DNA from: Pelagibacteraceae bacterium AG-337-I02
GTDB taxonomy: Bacteria; Pseudomonadota; Alphaproteobacteria; HIMB59; GCA-002718135
NCBI GenBank assembly: GCA_003282155.1
Contig: QBZY01000008.1
Coordinates: 1-58,371, forward strand
Direction: 5' to 3'
Length of the DNA stretch: 58,371 bases
The notes beneath the pieces are model-generated. The model was not told where the DNA came from and ran no database searches. It saw nothing but the letters and a program-made list of their open reading frames with translations. Both the position numbers and the translations under genes were made by a program. This document shows, piece after piece, positions 25,536 through 36,831 of the stretch; the first letter of the stretch is position 1; each line of letters opens with the position of its first letter.

Positions 25536-28208
25536 ATGAATTCAAATCAGATAAGGTCGAAATTTCTCAATTATTTTAAAAAAAATGGACATGAGATTAT
25601 TCATTCTAGCTCTTTAGTACCAGATAATGATCCTAGTTTAATGTTTGCTAACTCTGGAATGGTACAATTTAAAAATATTTTCACCGGTAAAGAGACAAGA
25701 GATTATAATAGAGCTACTACTGCTCAAAAATGTGTACGAGCAGGTGGTAAGCATAATGATTTAGAAAATGTAGGATACACGACAAGACACCATACTTTTT
25801 TTGAAATGTTAGGTAATTTCTCTTTTGGAGATTATTTTAAAGAGTTGGCCATAGAACTAGCTTGGAATCTAATTACCAAAGAATATTCAATAAATAAAGA
25901 TAGACTATTAGTAACTGTTTATTCAGATGATCAAGAAGCTTTTGATTTATGGAAAAAAATAGCTGGATTGTCTGAAAATAAAATTATTAAAATTAGTACA
26001 TCTGATAATTTTTGGTCAATGGGTGAAACTGGCCCTTGCGGTCCGTGTTCTGAAATATTTTATGATCATGGTGATAAATACGAAGGAGGCCCTCCAGGTT
26101 CTTCTAACGAAGATGGTGATAGATTTATAGAAATATGGAATTTAGTATTTATGCAATATGAGCAGATATCAAAATCTGAGAGAATAAATTTACCAAAACC
26201 CTCTATTGATACTGGAATGGGATTAGAGAGAATGACAGCTCTTCTAGATGGTTCTAACGATAATTATTCAACAGATTTATTTCAGCCGATTATAAATGAA
26301 TCAACAAAACTATGTGGCGATGAGAGTTCAATAACAAATCCTAGCCACAGAATAATTGCAGATCACTTAAAATCTTCCTCTTTTTTAATTGCTGATGGAG
26401 TAATGCCTTCAAATGAAGGTAGAGGATACGTCTTACGAAGGATAATGAGAAGGGGAATGCGACATGCTCATTCTTTAGGTAATAAAGAACCTGTATTCCA
26501 CAAGCTATTTCCTATTTTTTTAGATGGAATTAAAAATTCATATCCTGAATTAGATAGGGCAAAAGATCTCATTACTAATACATTAATGAACGAAGAAACT
26601 AAATTCAAGGAAACTGTTGAAAAAGGAATTAAAATTTTAGATGAGGAAATTTCTAACTCAACAAACATATTTAAAGGAGAAGTAGCATTTAAATTATACG
26701 ATACCTATGGATTTCCCTTAGATTTAACACAAGATTATTTAAAAAGTAAAAATATTGAAGTCGATACAAAAACATTTGAACAAAAAATGTTAGATCAAAA
26801 GGAAAGAGCGAGACAAAGCTGGAAAGGTACAGGAGATATTGAAGATGAAGGCATTTGGTTTGAAATAACTTCTAAAATAGAGCCAACAGAATTTTTAGGA
26901 TATTCTGATATGGAAGCTGATTGTAAAATAATTTCAATCATATCAGAAAGTAAATCAGTAGATAAAATTAAAAAAGATCAAGAAGCAATTATAATATTAA
27001 ATCAAACACCTTTTTATGGAGAAAGTGGTGGTCAGGTGGGTGATCAGGGTTTTTTGGAAAATGATAATTTTAAGTTTGAAGTTATCAATACAACGAAAAT
27101 ATTTGGAAACTATTTTCTTCACAAAGGTAAAGTAATTAGTGGTGGATGCAAAGTTGAAGATATCATAAAAGCAAGCATTAATAGAGTGAATAGAGATTTT
27201 ATTAAATATAATCATTCATCAACTCATTTATTACATGCTGCTCTAAGAAAAATACTGGGCAAGCATGTCACGCAAAAGGGTTCACTTGTAAATTCAGAAA
27301 AACTTAGATTTGATTTTAGTCACAATAATCCAATTGAAAAAGATAAACTCATAAATGTCGAAGAAATTGTAAATGATCAAATACAAAAAAATGGAATAGT
27401 TGAAATTAAAATTGTTGATCAAAAAAAAGCTATTGAAGAAGGTGCGATGGCACTATTTGGAGAAAAATATAGCAATGAAGTAAGAGTAGTAACAATGGGT
27501 CAAGAAAATGAAACATTCTTTTCAAAAGAATTATGTGGTGGCACTCATGTTGAAAGACTAGGGGAAATAAGTAAATTTAAAATAACTAATCAATCTAGTG
27601 TTGCATCTGGAATTAGACGAATAGAGGCTGTTTCTAATGTTACAGTAGATGAATATATTAGAGAAATAGAAAGTCATTTATTAGAACAAAATAAACTTCA
27701 AGACATTCAAATTGAAGATTTAAAGAATAAAATCCAAAAAATTAACGCTGATTATAATTTTAAAAATCAATATGATGATAAAGTTTTATTAATTAAAGAA
27801 TTAAGTCAGATACACGAAAAATTAAAACAAAACATTTCTATTACAAAAAATATTGACAATATTGTTAATAAAAAAATAAAAGATATAAATTTTATATATT
27901 TAATTGCTAAAGATTATCCTAATAAATCATTGAAAACTTTTATTGATGAGCAAAAAAAACAATATAATAAAAAAAGTGTTTCACTAATAATTTCAAGTAA
28001 TGAAAACAAACTTTCTGTAGTTCTAGGAGTTACTGAAGATTTTACAGATATTTTTGATGCTTCAAAAGAAATAAAAGAAATTTCAATTATTTTAGGTGGC
28101 AAAGGTGGCGGTGGTAGAAAAGATCTTGCTCAAGGAGGTGGATCAGATGCAAGTCAAATTAATAAAAGTATAGACTACGTAGAAGATAAATTAAATTCAA
28201 TTAGCTAG
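25536..28208 (+). CDS. alaS: Alanyl-tRNA synthetase
   Basis: 890 aa class II synthetase with its editing domain. Aminoacylation core: [58 protein letters not shown]. Editing site: [11 protein letters not shown] (HxxxH) and [14 protein letters not shown]-terminal oligomerisation/C-Ala domain with [16 protein letters not shown]. Full length. The end overlaps convergent icd by 8 bp within TTAGCTAG. Predicted leaderless mRNA (promoter 8 bp upstream). Confidence 0.97.
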   Translation: MNSNQIRSKFLNYFKKNGHEIIHSSSLVPDNDPSLMFANSGMVQFKNIFTGKETRDYNRATTAQKCVRAGGKHNDLENVGYTTRHHTFFEMLGNFSFGDYFKELAIELAWNLITKEYSINKDRLLVTVYSDDQEAFDLWKKIAGLSENKIIKISTSDNFWSMGETGPCGPCSEIFYDHGDKYEGGPPGSSNEDGDRFIEIWNLVFMQYEQISKSERINLPKPSIDTGMGLERMTALLDGSNDNYSTDLFQPIINESTKLCGDESSITNPSHRIIADHLKSSSFLIADGVMPSNEGRGYVLRRIMRRGMRHAHSLGNKEPVFHKLFPIFLDGIKNSYPELDRAKDLITNTLMNEETKFKETVEKGIKILDEEISNSTNIFKGEVAFKLYDTYGFPLDLTQDYLKSKNIEVDTKTFEQKMLDQKERARQSWKGTGDIEDEGIWFEITSKIEPTEFLGYSDMEADCKIISIISESKSVDKIKKDQEAIIILNQTPFYGESGGQVGDQGFLENDNFKFEVINTTKIFGNYFLHKGKVISGGCKVEDIIKASINRVNRDFIKYNHSSTHLLHAALRKILGKHVTQKGSLVNSEKLRFDFSHNNPIEKDKLINVEEIVNDQIQKNGIVEIKIVDQKKAIEEGAMALFGEKYSNEVRVVTMGQENETFFSKELCGGTHVERLGEISKFKITNQSSVASGIRRIEAVSNVTVDEYIREIESHLLEQNKLQDIQIEDLKNKIQKINADYNFKNQYDDKVLLIKELSQIHEKLKQNISITKNIDNIVNKKIKDINFIYLIAKDYPNKSLKTFIDEQKKQYNKKSVSLIISSNENKLSVVLGVTEDFTDIFDASKEIKEISIILGGKGGGGRKDLAQGGGSDASQINKSIDYVEDKLNSIS

Positions 28209-29409
28209 CTTGAAAATTATTTTTTATTGCACTTAAAAAATCTTGAGTATTTAACCATTTCTGATTTTCGTTTATTAATATTGACAAATCTTTTGTCATT
28301 TCACCATTCTCTACGGTTTTAATACAAGTTTTCTCTAATTTTTTAGCAAAATTTATTAATTCATTGTTACCATCAAATTCTCCTCTAAAACTTAAACCTC
28401 TTGTCCAAGCAAAAATTGATGCAATTGGATTAGTTGAAGTTTCTATACCTTTCTGATGATTTCTATAATGTCTAGTAACAGTTCCATGTGCAGCCTCAGC
28501 TTCTACTGTCTTGCCATCTGGGGTCATTAACACGCTTGTCATTAAACCTAGAGATCCAAATCCTTGAGCAACAGAGTCTGATTGGACATCTCCATCATAA
28601 TTTTTACAAGCCCAAATAAAATTTCCTTCCCATTTTAATGCAGACGCTACCATATCATCTATTAATCTGTGTTCATAAACTATATCTTTTTCTTTAAACT
28701 TATCTTTAAATTCAGAGTCAAATACATCCTGAAACAAATCTTTAAATCTTCCATCATAAACTTTTAAAATAGTATTTTTAGTTGAAAGGTAAACTGGCCA
28801 ACTAAGGTTAAGTCCATAATTAAAACAGGCTCTAGCAAAGTCTTTAATTGAATTATCTAAATTATACATTGATAGGGCTACACCAGACTTTTCAAATTCA
28901 TATACATCTTTTGTAAATCCTTCAGATCCATCTTTAGGTTCAAAAACCATTTTTAGTGTCCCTGGCTTTTCTATTAGTGTGTCAGTTGCCCTATATTGAT
29001 CGCCAAAGGCATGTCTAGCAACTACAATTGGATAATTCCAATTTGTAATTATTCTTGGAACATTCTTACATATTATTGGTTGTCTAAAAATAGTTCCTCC
29101 AAGTATATTTCTTATTGTGCCATTTGGTGAACGCCACATTTGTTTTAATTTAAATTCATCTACTCGATTTTCATCTGGTGTAATTGTTGCACATTTAATT
29201 CCTACACCATATTTTTTAACTGCTTCAGCTGCATCTATTGTAATTTGATCATTAGTTTCATCTCTTTTAATCACTCCAAGATCAAAATATTTGATATCAA
29301 TATCAAGATAGGGCAAAATTAATTGTTCTTTAATGTATTCCCAAATTATTCTGGTCATTTCATCTCCATCCATTTCAACTACAGGGTTTTTAACTTTTAT
29401 TTTTGCCAT
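28201..29409 (-). CDS. icd: NADP-dependent isocitrate dehydrogenase (eukaryote-like homodimeric type)
   Basis: 402 aa TCA-cycle enzyme converting isocitrate to 2-oxoglutarate with NADPH formation. It is the class II type also found in mitochondria and Alphaproteobacteria: [16 protein letters not shown] at the N-terminus, [19 protein letters not shown] (substrate phosphate loop), [20 protein letters not shown] (metal Asp) and [16 protein letters not shown] (NADP-binding). Full length. Its start overlaps the end of the LOG gene by 13 bp. Confidence 0.97.
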   Translation of the reverse strand: MAKIKVKNPVVEMDGDEMTRIIWEYIKEQLILPYLDIDIKYFDLGVIKRDETNDQITIDAAEAVKKYGVGIKCATITPDENRVDEFKLKQMWRSPNGTIRNILGGTIFRQPIICKNVPRIITNWNYPIVVARHAFGDQYRATDTLIEKPGTLKMVFEPKDGSEGFTKDVYEFEKSGVALSMYNLDNSIKDFARACFNYGLNLSWPVYLSTKNTILKVYDGRFKDLFQDVFDSEFKDKFKEKDIVYEHRLIDDMVASALKWEGNFIWACKNYDGDVQSDSVAQGFGSLGLMTSVLMTPDGKTVEAEAAHGTVTRHYRNHQKGIETSTNPIASIFAWTRGLSFRGEFDGNNELINFAKKLEKTCIKTVENGEMTKDLSILINENQKWLNTQDFLSAIKNNFQAS

Positions 29410-29948
29410 TTAATAAATATATCCTTTAATTGATCGATTGTATCTATAATGTCAAAACTGTTTTGTAAATTTTTATTTGAAAATTTTTCTTCTTCAAAGA
29501 ATTTAAATTGTTTAAATAGATTATCCCAGAAATTATTTTTATTAAAAAAAATTATTGGCTTATTATGAATTCCCATTATTTTCCAAGACACAACTTCTAC
29601 TATTTCCTCTAAAGTACCTGTTCCTCCTGGTAATGCTAAATACGCATCACCATACTCAAAGAGCATTTTTTTTCTTTCAGACATAGAATCCACTATTTTT
29701 AATTCATCAATATTTTCAAAAATTATTTCTCTTTCAGATAAAAAATTTGGAATAACTCCTATAACTTTATTGTTATATTTTTTTGCTGTCTTAGCAACTA
29801 CACCCATAATACCAACTTTTGCTCCACCATAGACAATGTTTATTTTAAATGATGAAATTAATTCGCTAATTTGTTCTGCGTCTTGGTAATATTTATTTCT
29901 TAATTTATCAGAAGATGAGCAATAGATGGTAATAGATTTAATAGTCAT
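29397..29948 (-). CDS. LOG-family nucleotide phosphoribohydrolase
   Basis: 183 aa Rossmann-like protein of the lysine-decarboxylase-like LOG family. The motif [19 protein letters not shown] (PGGxGTxxE) and the preceding [16 protein letters not shown] identify it; [16 protein letters not shown] is the N-terminal nucleotide site. Family members cleave nucleoside monophosphates such as AMP or cytokinin riboside monophosphate to base and ribose-5-phosphate. The physiological substrate in bacteria is usually unclear. Lies between the RND pump and icd. Confidence 0.88.
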   Translation of the reverse strand: MTIKSITIYCSSSDKLRNKYYQDAEQISELISSFKINIVYGGAKVGIMGVVAKTAKKYNNKVIGVIPNFLSEREIIFENIDELKIVDSMSERKKMLFEYGDAYLALPGGTGTLEEIVEVVSWKIMGIHNKPIIFFNKNNFWDNLFKQFKFFEEEKFSNKNLQNSFDIIDTIDQLKDIFIKWQK

Positions 29949-29972
29949 AGATTTAAAAAGTAATTAGAAAAT

Positions 29973-32900
29973 TTAATTAGAAATTTTTTTCTTGTACCAA
30001 TTCTTAATGTTTTCTCTAAACATCAAAGCTGACGGTGTCACAACTAATGTAAGAAATGTTGCAAAAAGTAATCCAAATACTATAGCTGTTGATAATTGAA
30101 CCCACCACTGAGTATCCGGCGATCCTCTTGTTATTTCTCTAGATATAAAATCAACATTCGTCATTGTTACCATAGGTAATAAACCTAGTACTGTCGTAGT
30201 TGTTGTCAGTAAAACTGGTCTAAGTCTTTGTGCTCCTGTTTTAATAATTGCTTCTCTTATGTTAGATGTTTTAGTCTTTAAAAAATCGAATGTATCAATC
30301 AAAATGATATTATTATTTACTACTATTCCAGCTAGGGCAATAACACCAACTCCTGACATTACGATGCCAAATGGTTGTGCAGTTACCATTAGACCAATAA
30401 AGACACCAGCAGTTGACATCACAACTGCAAAAAGAATTAAGAATGCACTATAAAAGCTATTAAATTGTAAAAGTAGTATCATTAACATTAAAAATAAGGC
30501 AACTCCAAAAGCTCCAGTTAAAAATTCTTGAGCCTCTTTTTGATCTTCATTTTCTCCAATAAGTTCTACTCTTATTTTGTTATTCAATTCATAGCGTGGT
30601 AAATCTAACGTTCTTCCTCTCCAAGATGGAGCGGTATCAGAAATTCCTAATACATACTCAAGTTCTCTAACTTTTCCATCAGGATAAGTTCCAGGTTCTA
30701 CATCCGCTTGAATATTAATAGCATTTTTTGAATCTACTCTAATTATATTTCCTGTTCTGTTATTTGGAACAATTTCAACAAAATTGGATATTGGGACTAA
30801 GCCATTTGAAGTTGTTACTCTCAAATTATCAATTCTATCAAGCGTTCTTCCTTCATTAGGGTAACGAAGAAAAAGTGGAATACTTTCATTACTATCATCA
30901 GGTCTGTATTCCCCAAGTTTAAGACCATTAGTTGCAAGTTTTATAACATTTCCTATAGATGAGATATTAGCTCCAAATTTAGAAGCTTGTTTTCTATCTA
31001 CATTTATTTCCCATTCTATTCCAGGAGCAGGTAAATTATCTTCGACGTTCATTAATTTAGGATAATTGTCCATGAATTTTTTAAGCTTAACACCCTCAGT
31101 AATTAAAAGTTTTTTATTATCACTAGTTAATTTAATATTAATTGGTTTACCTTCTCCAGGCCCACCTTGTTGTTCCCTTGATTCAACTTTGATACCATTT
31201 ATACCTTTCGTTGCAGTTAAAATCTCAGCTAGTATAATTTTGGATTTTCTTCTTTTATCCCAATCTGTATATTCCAAACTTATTGATCCTATAAAGTCTT
31301 CTGATGATTCTGATTGTTCACTTACATTTCCACTTAAAGAATAAATATTTTTAAATTCCTGTCTTTCTGATTGAAGTTTTAAAATAATATTCTCAACTCT
31401 TGATACATAATCTTTCTTTTCTTCAACAGAAAGATTACCTCTTGCAAAAACTACAATTTTTGCAAGATCTGGTTCAACATCTGGGAAAAATTCAACACCT
31501 TCTCCAACTTGAGTATAGGTATAATTTACTGCAACTAATATCACTAAAGCACTGATCATCACCTTTAAAGGATGGAATAATAAATAATTTAATATTTTTG
31601 CATAAAAACCTACAAAACCAGTTACATTTAAAACAGGCTCATTTGACTCTGAGGATAAGATTTTTGCATTTTTAGAAATTAATTTATCTGTAGAATTTAC
31701 ACTTTCTGAAATTTTATAAACTCTTGGAATTATTCTTATAAACACAAATATAAATAAAGCAAAACTCAATAAATATTTTCCAATTGTAATAAATAAACTA
31801 AACCTCTGAAATTCTAATAGTCCTAATCCATAAGATATTAGATTATAAAAAATTAGTGATATTAGTAATGGTACAATAAATTGAAGTAGTATTCTTGATA
31901 CAGTGTTTAAAATAGATCCTAAAACTGGAACAAAAAGTAGTGCCATAAATAATGAAGAAATAAGAACGCATATAAGCGTTATCGGTAGATATTTCATAAA
32001 CTCACCAGCAATTCCTGGCCAGAATATTAATGGTAGAAATGCTGCAAGGGTAGTTGCAGTTGAGGATATTATTGGGAGTGACATCTTTTTTGATGAATTT
32101 GCAAAAGCATCTTTTACACTTAAGCCTTCTTTCATTTTTCTATCAGCATATTCCACAACAACAATAGCCCCATCAACCAAAAGTCCTACAGATAAAATAA
32201 GTGCAAATAACACCACAATATTGATAGTAAAACCCATTATGGAAAGTGCTAATAAACCTGATAAAAATGACCCTGGTATAGATACGCCAACTAATAAACC
32301 CGATCTTACTCCTAAAGCTCCTAAGATTATAATTAAAACAAGTATTATGGCAGCTATTACATTATTCTGAAGACTGTTTAACATAGTTTTAATACCTTTT
32401 GATTGATCATTACCGAAAGAAATCTCAACATTCTCTGGAAAGGTTTTTTGGGTTTTTGATGTAACTTTTTTAACTTCATCAATGGTATTTATAATATTTT
32501 CACCAATTCTTTTTGAAACATCAATAGTAATTGAATTCGATCCATTTACATTTGCATAGGATTGCCTATCTTCGAATGTTCTTTTTACTTCAGCAATATC
32601 TCGAAAAGTTATAACTGAGTCTCCACTAGTTTTTACGGGAGTATTTAAAACATCTTCAATAGTTTCATATAAACCTGGAACTTTAATATCAAAACTACCA
32701 TCACCGGTATCCTGACCACCAGCAGAAACCATCATATTATTTTCTCTTACTATATTTATAAGACTTTCCAAATTTATACCGTAACTTTCTACAGCAGTTG
32801 GATTGATTAAGATATCAACTTGCTCATTTCTTTTACCACCTATTTTAGCTTCTAAAACACTTGGAATTGTTTCTATATCATCTTGTAAAATGTCAGCTAA

Positions 32901-33368
32901 GTCTTGAAGAGTCCTGTTAGGCACGTCTCCACTTAATGAAATGGAAAGAATAGGAAATGTACTAATGTTTACTTCATTTACTGTTGGCTCATCTGCTTCA
33001 CTAGGAAGGTCACCTTTAGCTCTATCAACTTTATCTCTTATATCCACCATTGCTTGATCAGAATCAAATCCAGCATCAAATTCTAATAAAACATTACCTC
33101 CACCTGAATAAGCCGTTGACCTTACTTCTTTGACTCCTTCAACTGTTTTAACTTCATCTTCTATTGGTTTAACTAAAAGTCTTTCTGAGTCTTGTGCTGA
33201 AATACCACTTTGATGAAGGGAAATATAAACTATCGGAATACTCACATCAGGAGATGACTCTTTAGGCATTGTAATATAAGTAGATGCCCCAGAAAAAATT
33301 ATAAATAAAAGAACTCCCATAAAAACTCGGGAATGGCTAATTGCGTAATCTATAATATTAATTTTCAT
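29973..33368 (-). CDS. RND-family efflux pump, inner-membrane subunit
   Basis: 1131 aa AcrB-like proton-driven transporter. The N-terminal membrane segment is followed by ESSPDVSIPIVYISLHQSGISAQDSERLLVKPIE, typical of the HAE-type porter domain; TM4 carries acidic residues in GLLVDGAIVVVEYADRKM; the second half repeats the fold and has GVGVIALAGIVVNNNIILID. An insertion of about 100 residues at roughly 490-590 contains two additional hydrophobic segments (FIVPLLISLIFYNLIS and GKYLLSFALFIFVFI), which would give about 14 membrane helices rather than 12. It lies 5 bp after its adaptor gene. No outer-membrane channel gene is nearby. Substrate unknown. Confidence 0.92.
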   Translation of the reverse strand: MKINIIDYAISHSRVFMGVLLFIIFSGASTYITMPKESSPDVSIPIVYISLHQSGISAQDSERLLVKPIEDEVKTVEGVKEVRSTAYSGGGNVLLEFDAGFDSDQAMVDIRDKVDRAKGDLPSEADEPTVNEVNISTFPILSISLSGDVPNRTLQDLADILQDDIETIPSVLEAKIGGKRNEQVDILINPTAVESYGINLESLINIVRENNMMVSAGGQDTGDGSFDIKVPGLYETIEDVLNTPVKTSGDSVITFRDIAEVKRTFEDRQSYANVNGSNSITIDVSKRIGENIINTIDEVKKVTSKTQKTFPENVEISFGNDQSKGIKTMLNSLQNNVIAAIILVLIIILGALGVRSGLLVGVSIPGSFLSGLLALSIMGFTINIVVLFALILSVGLLVDGAIVVVEYADRKMKEGLSVKDAFANSSKKMSLPIISSTATTLAAFLPLIFWPGIAGEFMKYLPITLICVLISSLFMALLFVPVLGSILNTVSRILLQFIVPLLISLIFYNLISYGLGLLEFQRFSLFITIGKYLLSFALFIFVFIRIIPRVYKISESVNSTDKLISKNAKILSSESNEPVLNVTGFVGFYAKILNYLLFHPLKVMISALVILVAVNYTYTQVGEGVEFFPDVEPDLAKIVVFARGNLSVEEKKDYVSRVENIILKLQSERQEFKNIYSLSGNVSEQSESSEDFIGSISLEYTDWDKRRKSKIILAEILTATKGINGIKVESREQQGGPGEGKPINIKLTSDNKKLLITEGVKLKKFMDNYPKLMNVEDNLPAPGIEWEINVDRKQASKFGANISSIGNVIKLATNGLKLGEYRPDDSNESIPLFLRYPNEGRTLDRIDNLRVTTSNGLVPISNFVEIVPNNRTGNIIRVDSKNAINIQADVEPGTYPDGKVRELEYVLGISDTAPSWRGRTLDLPRYELNNKIRVELIGENEDQKEAQEFLTGAFGVALFLMLMILLLQFNSFYSAFLILFAVVMSTAGVFIGLMVTAQPFGIVMSGVGVIALAGIVVNNNIILIDTFDFLKTKTSNIREAIIKTGAQRLRPVLLTTTTTVLGLLPMVTMTNVDFISREITRGSPDTQWWVQLSTAIVFGLLFATFLTLVVTPSALMFRENIKNWYKKKISN

Positions 33369-33373
33369 TTAGA

Positions 33374-34615
33374 TTAGTTTATTTTTTCACCAATACTTAT
33401 ATATTCTTGACCACTTACAATTAAATTTACTTTCTCAGGTAATCCAGAAACCCACATTCCATCTATTGTATCCTTGATTGTTTTAGTTGGGTAAAAAGTA
33501 ACTTTTTTATTATTATCTACGGCTTTTACACCTACAGTCCCATCGTCTAGTAAAGTTAATATAGAAGGTGGTATTTTGTGAGCTTTAAGCTCTGAACCTT
33601 TGATAACAATTTTTGTTGTTATTCCACTTTTATAAGAGAGATCTTTGTTATCAGCTTCAATAGTAATTTCGAATGTTCTAGTGCTAGTCTCAGCCGATGG
33701 AGAAATAAAAGATATTATGCCATTTTTTTTAATACCGTTACTATCTTCAATTAAAGCCTTAGTACCAACACTCACTTTATTTACATCAAATTCAGATAAA
33801 TAACCCTCAATTTTAATAGGGTCTAAATCAATTATAGTAAATAGGGGAGTTCCTATTGAGATAAATTCAGTTTCCTCAACCATTTTTTCTGAAATAATTC
33901 CATCAAATGGTGCCTTGATAGTAGTTTTTTCTATATCTAGTTTAATGTTCTTTAAGATTGATTTCACACTTGAAATTTGCGCTTCAAGATTTGCTAAAGT
34001 GGATTCAAATTTTATTTTGATGTCTTCTCTATCAGCTTGAGCATTGGCTAGATTAAAAGATGCTAAACTTAATTTTGATTTTGAACTTAAACCTTTATCA
34101 ATAAGTTGTTTTGCAGACGCATATTCAATTTCATATAATTCAATTCTCTCAACATTTTGTCTAAGAAGATTATCTCTGTTTTTTTCATTTAAAATTAATT
34201 CTTTGTTTAGTCTTTCTAAATCTTTTTTTGCACTTGTAAGCTTTTCATTTCTATCCTCTAATGAGATTGTAATCATTTCAGCATTTTGGAATACTCCATC
34301 TCCTCTTGCAAATTCAATATTATCTATATTGCCAGATGTTTCAGATTTAACATCAATTTTTTTATTATGAATAGTTTGACCTTGTAATTCAATTGATTGG
34401 TCAATTAAGCTAGAAGTAAAAACCTTTGTTTCAACAGAAAATATAAATTCTTCTTCATCATTATTTTTTGTATCTTGAGAATATGTAGTTTCTGTTTCAG
34501 TACTAGTTTCTGAATTATCATCTTGCGCAACAACATTGTTTGAAAACTGACCAGAACCAATCCACCCAACAACAGCGGCAAGTATTAAGAAAGCTATAAA
34601 TATTGATCTTTTCAT
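33374..34615 (-). CDS. RND efflux periplasmic adaptor (membrane fusion protein)
   Basis: 413 aa HlyD/AcrA-type adaptor. Residues 5-20 form a membrane anchor or signal (FIAFLILAAVVGWIG) followed by a low-complexity Ser/Thr/Glu linker (about residues 28-55). The lipoyl half-motif (GQTIHNKKIDVKSETSGNI), a long alpha-hairpin (about 110-220), and the second lipoyl half TTIKAPFDGIISEKM followed by a beta-barrel (IDLDPIKIEGYLSE) are in the usual order. Together with the downstream RND gene it forms a two-component pump operon that must borrow a TolC-like channel. Confidence 0.9.
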   Translation of the reverse strand: MKRSIFIAFLILAAVVGWIGSGQFSNNVVAQDDNSETSTETETTYSQDTKNNDEEEFIFSVETKVFTSSLIDQSIELQGQTIHNKKIDVKSETSGNIDNIEFARGDGVFQNAEMITISLEDRNEKLTSAKKDLERLNKELILNEKNRDNLLRQNVERIELYEIEYASAKQLIDKGLSSKSKLSLASFNLANAQADREDIKIKFESTLANLEAQISSVKSILKNIKLDIEKTTIKAPFDGIISEKMVEETEFISIGTPLFTIIDLDPIKIEGYLSEFDVNKVSVGTKALIEDSNGIKKNGIISFISPSAETSTRTFEITIEADNKDLSYKSGITTKIVIKGSELKAHKIPPSILTLLDDGTVGVKAVDNNKKVTFYPTKTIKDTIDGMWVSGLPEKVNLIVSGQEYISIGEKIN

Positions 34616-34684
34616 TAAATATCGTACATGTCATATATATTAAAGTGACTAAAAAACAATTTTTTGTTAGCTTTATTATCTTTT

Positions 34685-35284
34685 ATGAAATCAAAAAAAT
34701 GGGTTAATAGACAAAAAAATGATCAGTTTGTAAAGAAAGCTAAACAATTAGGGTATGTTAATCGTGCTGCATTTAAGCTAGAAGAGATTGAGCAAAAATT
34801 TAAAATAATTGAAAATTCTAAAGAAATATTAGAACTTGGATCTTCACCAGGAGGGTGGACGCAAGTTATTTTAAACAACAATACAAATCCCAAAATAACA
34901 TGTTTTGATTTATTAGATATGAAAATCAATAATCAGGATATAATTTTTTATAAAGAAGATTTTTTAAAATATAATTTTAATAATATTAAAATTAAATTTG
35001 ATTTAGTTTTATCTGATGTAGCCCCTAATACAACTGGACATCAATCAACAGATCATCTCAGGATAAGTCAATTAATATATGAAGTTATAAACAGATTAGA
35101 AATAACATTAAAAAATCAAGGATCCTTTATATTCAAAATTTGGAAGGGAGAGGAGGAAAAGGAAATTATAAAGATACTTAAAAAAATTTTTGATAAAGTT
35201 GAGTATTTTAAGCCAAAATCATCAAGACAAGAATCAAGTGAAATATTTATAATATCAAGAGGATTTAAATTGCATGAAGAGTAA
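34685..35284 (+). CDS. rlmE: 23S rRNA (U2552-2'-O) methyltransferase
   Basis: 199 aa FtsJ/RrmJ-type SAM methyltransferase. It begins SKKWVNRQKNDQFVKKAKQLGYVNRAAFKLEEIE with catalytic Lys, then LELGSSPGGWTQVI (SAM-binding), DLVLSDVAPNTTGHQSTDH (catalytic Asp), FKIWKGEEEKE (Lys) and PKSSRQESSEIFIISRGFK (Glu region). A TTG at 34664 is in frame, but the ATG at 34685 gives the usual start. The gene overlaps guaA by 11 bp. Confidence 0.94.
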   Translation: MKSKKWVNRQKNDQFVKKAKQLGYVNRAAFKLEEIEQKFKIIENSKEILELGSSPGGWTQVILNNNTNPKITCFDLLDMKINNQDIIFYKEDFLKYNFNNIKIKFDLVLSDVAPNTTGHQSTDHLRISQLIYEVINRLEITLKNQGSFIFKIWKGEEEKEIIKILKKIFDKVEYFKPKSSRQESSEIFIISRGFKLHEE

Positions 35285-36827
35285 ATTAGAAACTATTTTA
35301 ATTGTAGATTATGGATCTCAATACACACAATTAATAGCAAGAAGAATAAGAGAGTTAGAAGTGTTTTGTCTTGTTTATCCTTTTAATAAAATTACAAAAA
35401 AAATTTTAAATGAAATTAAACCATCTGCATTTATATTATCTGGAGGTCCTAGATCAGTACTAGATAAAAATGCTCCTAAATTAAGTCAAGAAATTTTAAA
35501 AATGAAAAAACCAGTATTAGCAATTTGCTATGGCATGCAATTAGTAACAAAAAATTTGAAAGGTGTAGTAAAACGTTCTACGCATAGAGAGTATGGTCAC
35601 ACTATTATAAATATTAAGAAAAAATCACTTTTATTTAAAGGAATTAACAAAGAAAAAATCAAAGTATGGATGTCACATGGAGATAACATCAATAAAATAC
35701 CAAAACTTTTTTCAATAACATCTTCATCAAATAACAAAATTATTTCATCTATTGAAAATTATAGAAATAAAATTTATTGCCTTCAATTTCATCCTGAGGT
35801 TTATCATACAGATTTTGGTTCAAAAATAATTTATAATTTTGTTTTCAATATTGTAAATATAAAAAATAAATTTAAAATTCAAAAATTTATTGAAAATAAA
35901 GTATCAGAATTAAAAAATGAAATTAATAATAAAAAAATAATTTGTGGTTTATCTGGAGGTGTAGATTCCACAGTTACTGCATATTTATTAAGTAAAGCTG
36001 TTAACAAAAATCTTTATTGTATTTTTGTTGATCACGGTCTTTTAAGAAAAAATGAATCTAATGAAGTTTCAAAAATATTTTCCAAAAAATTTGGAAAAAA
36101 CTTTGTTAAAATAAATGCTTCTAATATTTTCTTAAAAAATTTAAAAAATGTTTCTGACCCTGAGAAAAAAAGAAAAATAATTGGTAAAACATTTATAGAA
36201 GTTTTTGATATAGCGGCTAAAAAAATATCAAATGTAGATTATTTAGGACAGGGGACTCTTTATCCAGATATTATAGAAAGTATTCCATTCTTTGGAGGTC
36301 CAACAGCTAAAATTAAAAGCCACCATAATGTTGGCGGCTTACCAAAAAAAATGAAACTAAAAGTTGTGGAGCCCTTAAGAGAATTATTTAAAGACGAAGT
36401 AAGAAATGTTGGAAAGAAATTAAAAATAGATAAACATTTACTTTTAAGACATCCTTTTCCAGGGCCAGGTTTAGCAATTCGAATACCAGGAATAATTGAT
36501 AAAAAAAAGATTTTAATTTTACAAGAAGCAGATCATATTTTTATACAGTACCTAAAAGAAAAGAAACTTTATAATAAAATTTGGCAAGCTTTTGTTGTTT
36601 TATTACCAGTAAAATCAGTAGGTGTTATGGGAGATGAAAGAACATACAATTACTCTGTTTCAATTCGAGCTATTACTTCAGTTGATGGCATGACAGCTGA
36701 TTTTTATATGTTTACAAATAATCAACTAAAAGAAATATCTTCTCGTATAATCAATAATGTTAAAGGTATAAACAGAGTTTTGTACGATTTTACTTCAAAG
36801 CCACCAGGAACAATTGAGTGGGAGTAG
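35274..36827 (+). CDS. guaA: GMP synthase (glutamine-hydrolysing)
   Basis: 517 aa enzyme making GMP from XMP. The class I glutaminase domain has Cys85 in AICYGMQL and His/Glu in LQFHPEVYHT; the ATP-pyrophosphatase domain has the PP-loop GLSGGVDSTV near residue 223; the dimerisation domain contains LRHPFPGPGLAIRI and ends TSKPPGTIEWE. Full length. Translationally overlapped with rlmE and followed 4 bp later by the flavin oxidoreductase gene. Confidence 0.97.
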   Translation: MKSKLETILIVDYGSQYTQLIARRIRELEVFCLVYPFNKITKKILNEIKPSAFILSGGPRSVLDKNAPKLSQEILKMKKPVLAICYGMQLVTKNLKGVVKRSTHREYGHTIINIKKKSLLFKGINKEKIKVWMSHGDNINKIPKLFSITSSSNNKIISSIENYRNKIYCLQFHPEVYHTDFGSKIIYNFVFNIVNIKNKFKIQKFIENKVSELKNEINNKKIICGLSGGVDSTVTAYLLSKAVNKNLYCIFVDHGLLRKNESNEVSKIFSKKFGKNFVKINASNIFLKNLKNVSDPEKKRKIIGKTFIEVFDIAAKKISNVDYLGQGTLYPDIIESIPFFGGPTAKIKSHHNVGGLPKKMKLKVVEPLRELFKDEVRNVGKKLKIDKHLLLRHPFPGPGLAIRIPGIIDKKKILILQEADHIFIQYLKEKKLYNKIWQAFVVLLPVKSVGVMGDERTYNYSVSIRAITSVDGMTADFYMFTNNQLKEISSRIINNVKGINRVLYDFTSKPPGTIEWE

Positions 36828-36831
36828 TATT

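Noticed and set aside
31903..32370. 155-codon open frame on the plus strand inside the RND pump gene
   Set aside because: It lies antisense to strongly conserved RND membrane segments, its translation shows no domain, and its composition is that of a shadow frame.
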